From an uncultured bacterium (GTDB taxonomy: Bacteria > Bacillota_I > Bacilli_A > RF39 > UBA660), in assembly GCA_946560065.1 (NCBI GenBank), contig CAMNUE010000006.1, forward strand, positions 39,332-103,331: DNA of 64,000 bases, in the 5' to 3' direction. Shown here one piece after another: positions 63,417 to 64,000 of this stretch. The position numbers and the translations under genes were made by a program. Numbering within the stretch: the first letter of the stretch is position 1; the number at the start of each line of letters is the position of its first letter. Below the pieces are notes generated by a model. The model was not told the DNA's origin. It saw nothing but the letters and a program-made list of their open reading frames with translations, and searched no databases.

Positions 63417-63420
63417 CTTT

Positions 63421-63912
63421 TTAATCAATCTTCTCTATATTTTCCCAGTTAAAACCTAATCCAAATTTAATCAAGCAACTATTTTTAACTAGACTATACA
63501 TTTCATTTCCAATTCTTAATTTTTCCTTACTTATTTCTCGACTTCTATTCATTATATAAAAATCTATAAAAATAATCTTCTCAACATAACTCAAAGAATT
63601 ATCAAAAATATTTTTCATTTTATTATAAATGACCATTAAGTCTTCTTCAGTTTCTATAGATTTGATTACTGTTTTCAAAGTTGGGTCACTATTACGATAA
63701 GAACAATCAACCTTCATTTCATAATCAGATGTAACTTTTAACGAACAAATACCTACATATTTATATTGTATTTCTTTAATATTTTTGATAAATCTTTTCA
63801 TTTCTACCTTTAAGTATTCTATGTCGTATTTATCAATAATATCTTTTTCAAAAACTTTATAATCATCTTCAATAAAATCCACTTTTTCATTAGCAAATAA
63901 ATCAAATATCAA
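63421..63912 (-). CDS. Unknown protein with a possible sigma-like C-terminal helix-turn-helix
   Basis: The 163-residue protein is not firmly recognised. The last 60 residues (LSYVEKIIFIDFYIMNRSREISKEKLRIGNEMYSLVKNSCLIKFGLGF) have the spacing of ArpU-like phage regulators or sigma region 4: a helix, then a helix-turn-helix with regular hydrophobic positions. This is a weak structural impression. The start is TTG with a GGGGGA site upstream. It is the first gene of the recombinase-side segment. Confidence 0.45.
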   Translation of the reverse strand: MIFDLFANEKVDFIEDDYKVFEKDIIDKYDIEYLKVEMKRFIKNIKEIQYKYVGICSLKVTSDYEMKVDCSYRNSDPTLKTVIKSIETEEDLMVIYNKMKNIFDNSLSYVEKIIFIDFYIMNRSREISKEKLRIGNEMYSLVKNSCLIKFGLGFNWENIEKID

Positions 63913-63961
63913 CTCAATCTTTCCCCCTTAAAAGAAAAAGAGAAAAGCCACTCATATAAAC

Positions 63962-64000
63962 TGGAATGATAAAGTAAAAGTAGACACATAAAAAGAATGG
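63962..64000. mobile_element. Probable IS end entering at the right edge
   Basis: TGGAATGATAAAGTAAAAGTAGACAC resembles the inverted right end of the IS at 37127-38478 (TGAAGTTGTCAAGAAAAAGTAGACAC), with an identical AAAAGTAGACAC block. A related IS3-family element may therefore begin here, with its orfB 3' end facing the window. Only 39 nt are visible. Confidence 0.35.

Noticed and set aside
1..64000. CRISPR arrays, tRNA or rRNA genes
   Set aside because: I saw no regularly spaced repeats and no cloverleaf or rRNA-like sequence in the intergenic gaps; short tRNAs in odd places cannot be fully excluded by eye.
1..64000. Mycoplasma genetic code (TGA as Trp)
   Set aside because: Genes such as the GT2 enzyme, xerC and the gene before hisS end at TGA with proper downstream starts, and Trp is coded by TGG.

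Overview
The window is strongly AT-rich, gene-dense chromosome from a low-GC Firmicutes-type bacterium. It probably belongs to one of the uncultured gut Bacilli/Erysipelotrichia/RF39-like lineages, but no rRNA is present, so the lineage is inference. Several blocks keep Bacillus gene order: murG-murB-divIB with ftsA-ftsZ further on, comN-secDF, rel-dtd, a T-box-controlled hisS-aspS pair, a 6S-like RNA beside tcdA, and rbgA-rnhB-topA-xerC. TGA is used as a stop (hisS leader gene, GT2 gene, xerC), so the standard bacterial code applies, not the Mycoplasma code. An intact sigK-type sigma factor hints at a sporulating ancestry. Most genes lie on the minus strand.

Layout. 1-9 kb: start of a yqeG-like gene; a large vWA surface protein broken by two frameshifts; a polysaccharide deacetylase with Ig-like domains; a SigK-like sigma factor; three small unknown genes; a polysaccharide flippase; a VanZ protein. 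9-16 kb: a putative zinc peptidase, a Cys-cluster protein, murE, an arginase on the plus strand, and two membrane glycosylation genes. 16-28 kb: a division and wall cluster (murG, murB, divIB, ftsA, ftsZ) interrupted by three tandem paralogous membrane proteins, a pssA-like gene and an LTA-synthase-like gene. 28-33 kb: tmcAL-gmk-membrane protein on the plus strand, convergent with pyk; then another HExxH protein. 32.7-38.5 kb: a DNA-repair block. A 48-residue membrane protein not called by size-based gene finding lies upstream of polA and mutM. Its near-perfect promoter has a LexA box exactly in the -35/-10 spacer. lexA is divergent. An IS3-family element sits inside the terminator hairpin between lexA and tcdA. 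38.5-45.2 kb: tcdA, an unknown gene, a 6S-like RNA, a hydrolase, and the aspS/hisS operon with an Asp-specifying T-box. 45.2-59.4 kb: two more putative metallopeptidases, dtd, rel, secDF, comN, xerC, topA, rnhB and rbgA. 59.4-64 kb: a mobile or accessory segment with two overlapping large serine recombinases, small accompanying genes, and what looks like the end of a second IS.

How the parts relate. Much of the window serves cell-envelope growth and division (murE, murG, murB, divIB, ftsA, ftsZ, an LTA-synthase-like protein, pssA, glycosyltransferases, a flippase and a deacetylase). The rest is translation and stringent response (hisS, aspS, dtd, rel, 6S RNA) and DNA repair/SOS (lexA, polA, mutM). 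The most promising undescribed item is the LexA-controlled 48-residue membrane protein heading a polA-mutM transcription unit. By position, size and regulation it is a candidate SOS division inhibitor, analogous but not visibly homologous to YneA/SosA/SidA.
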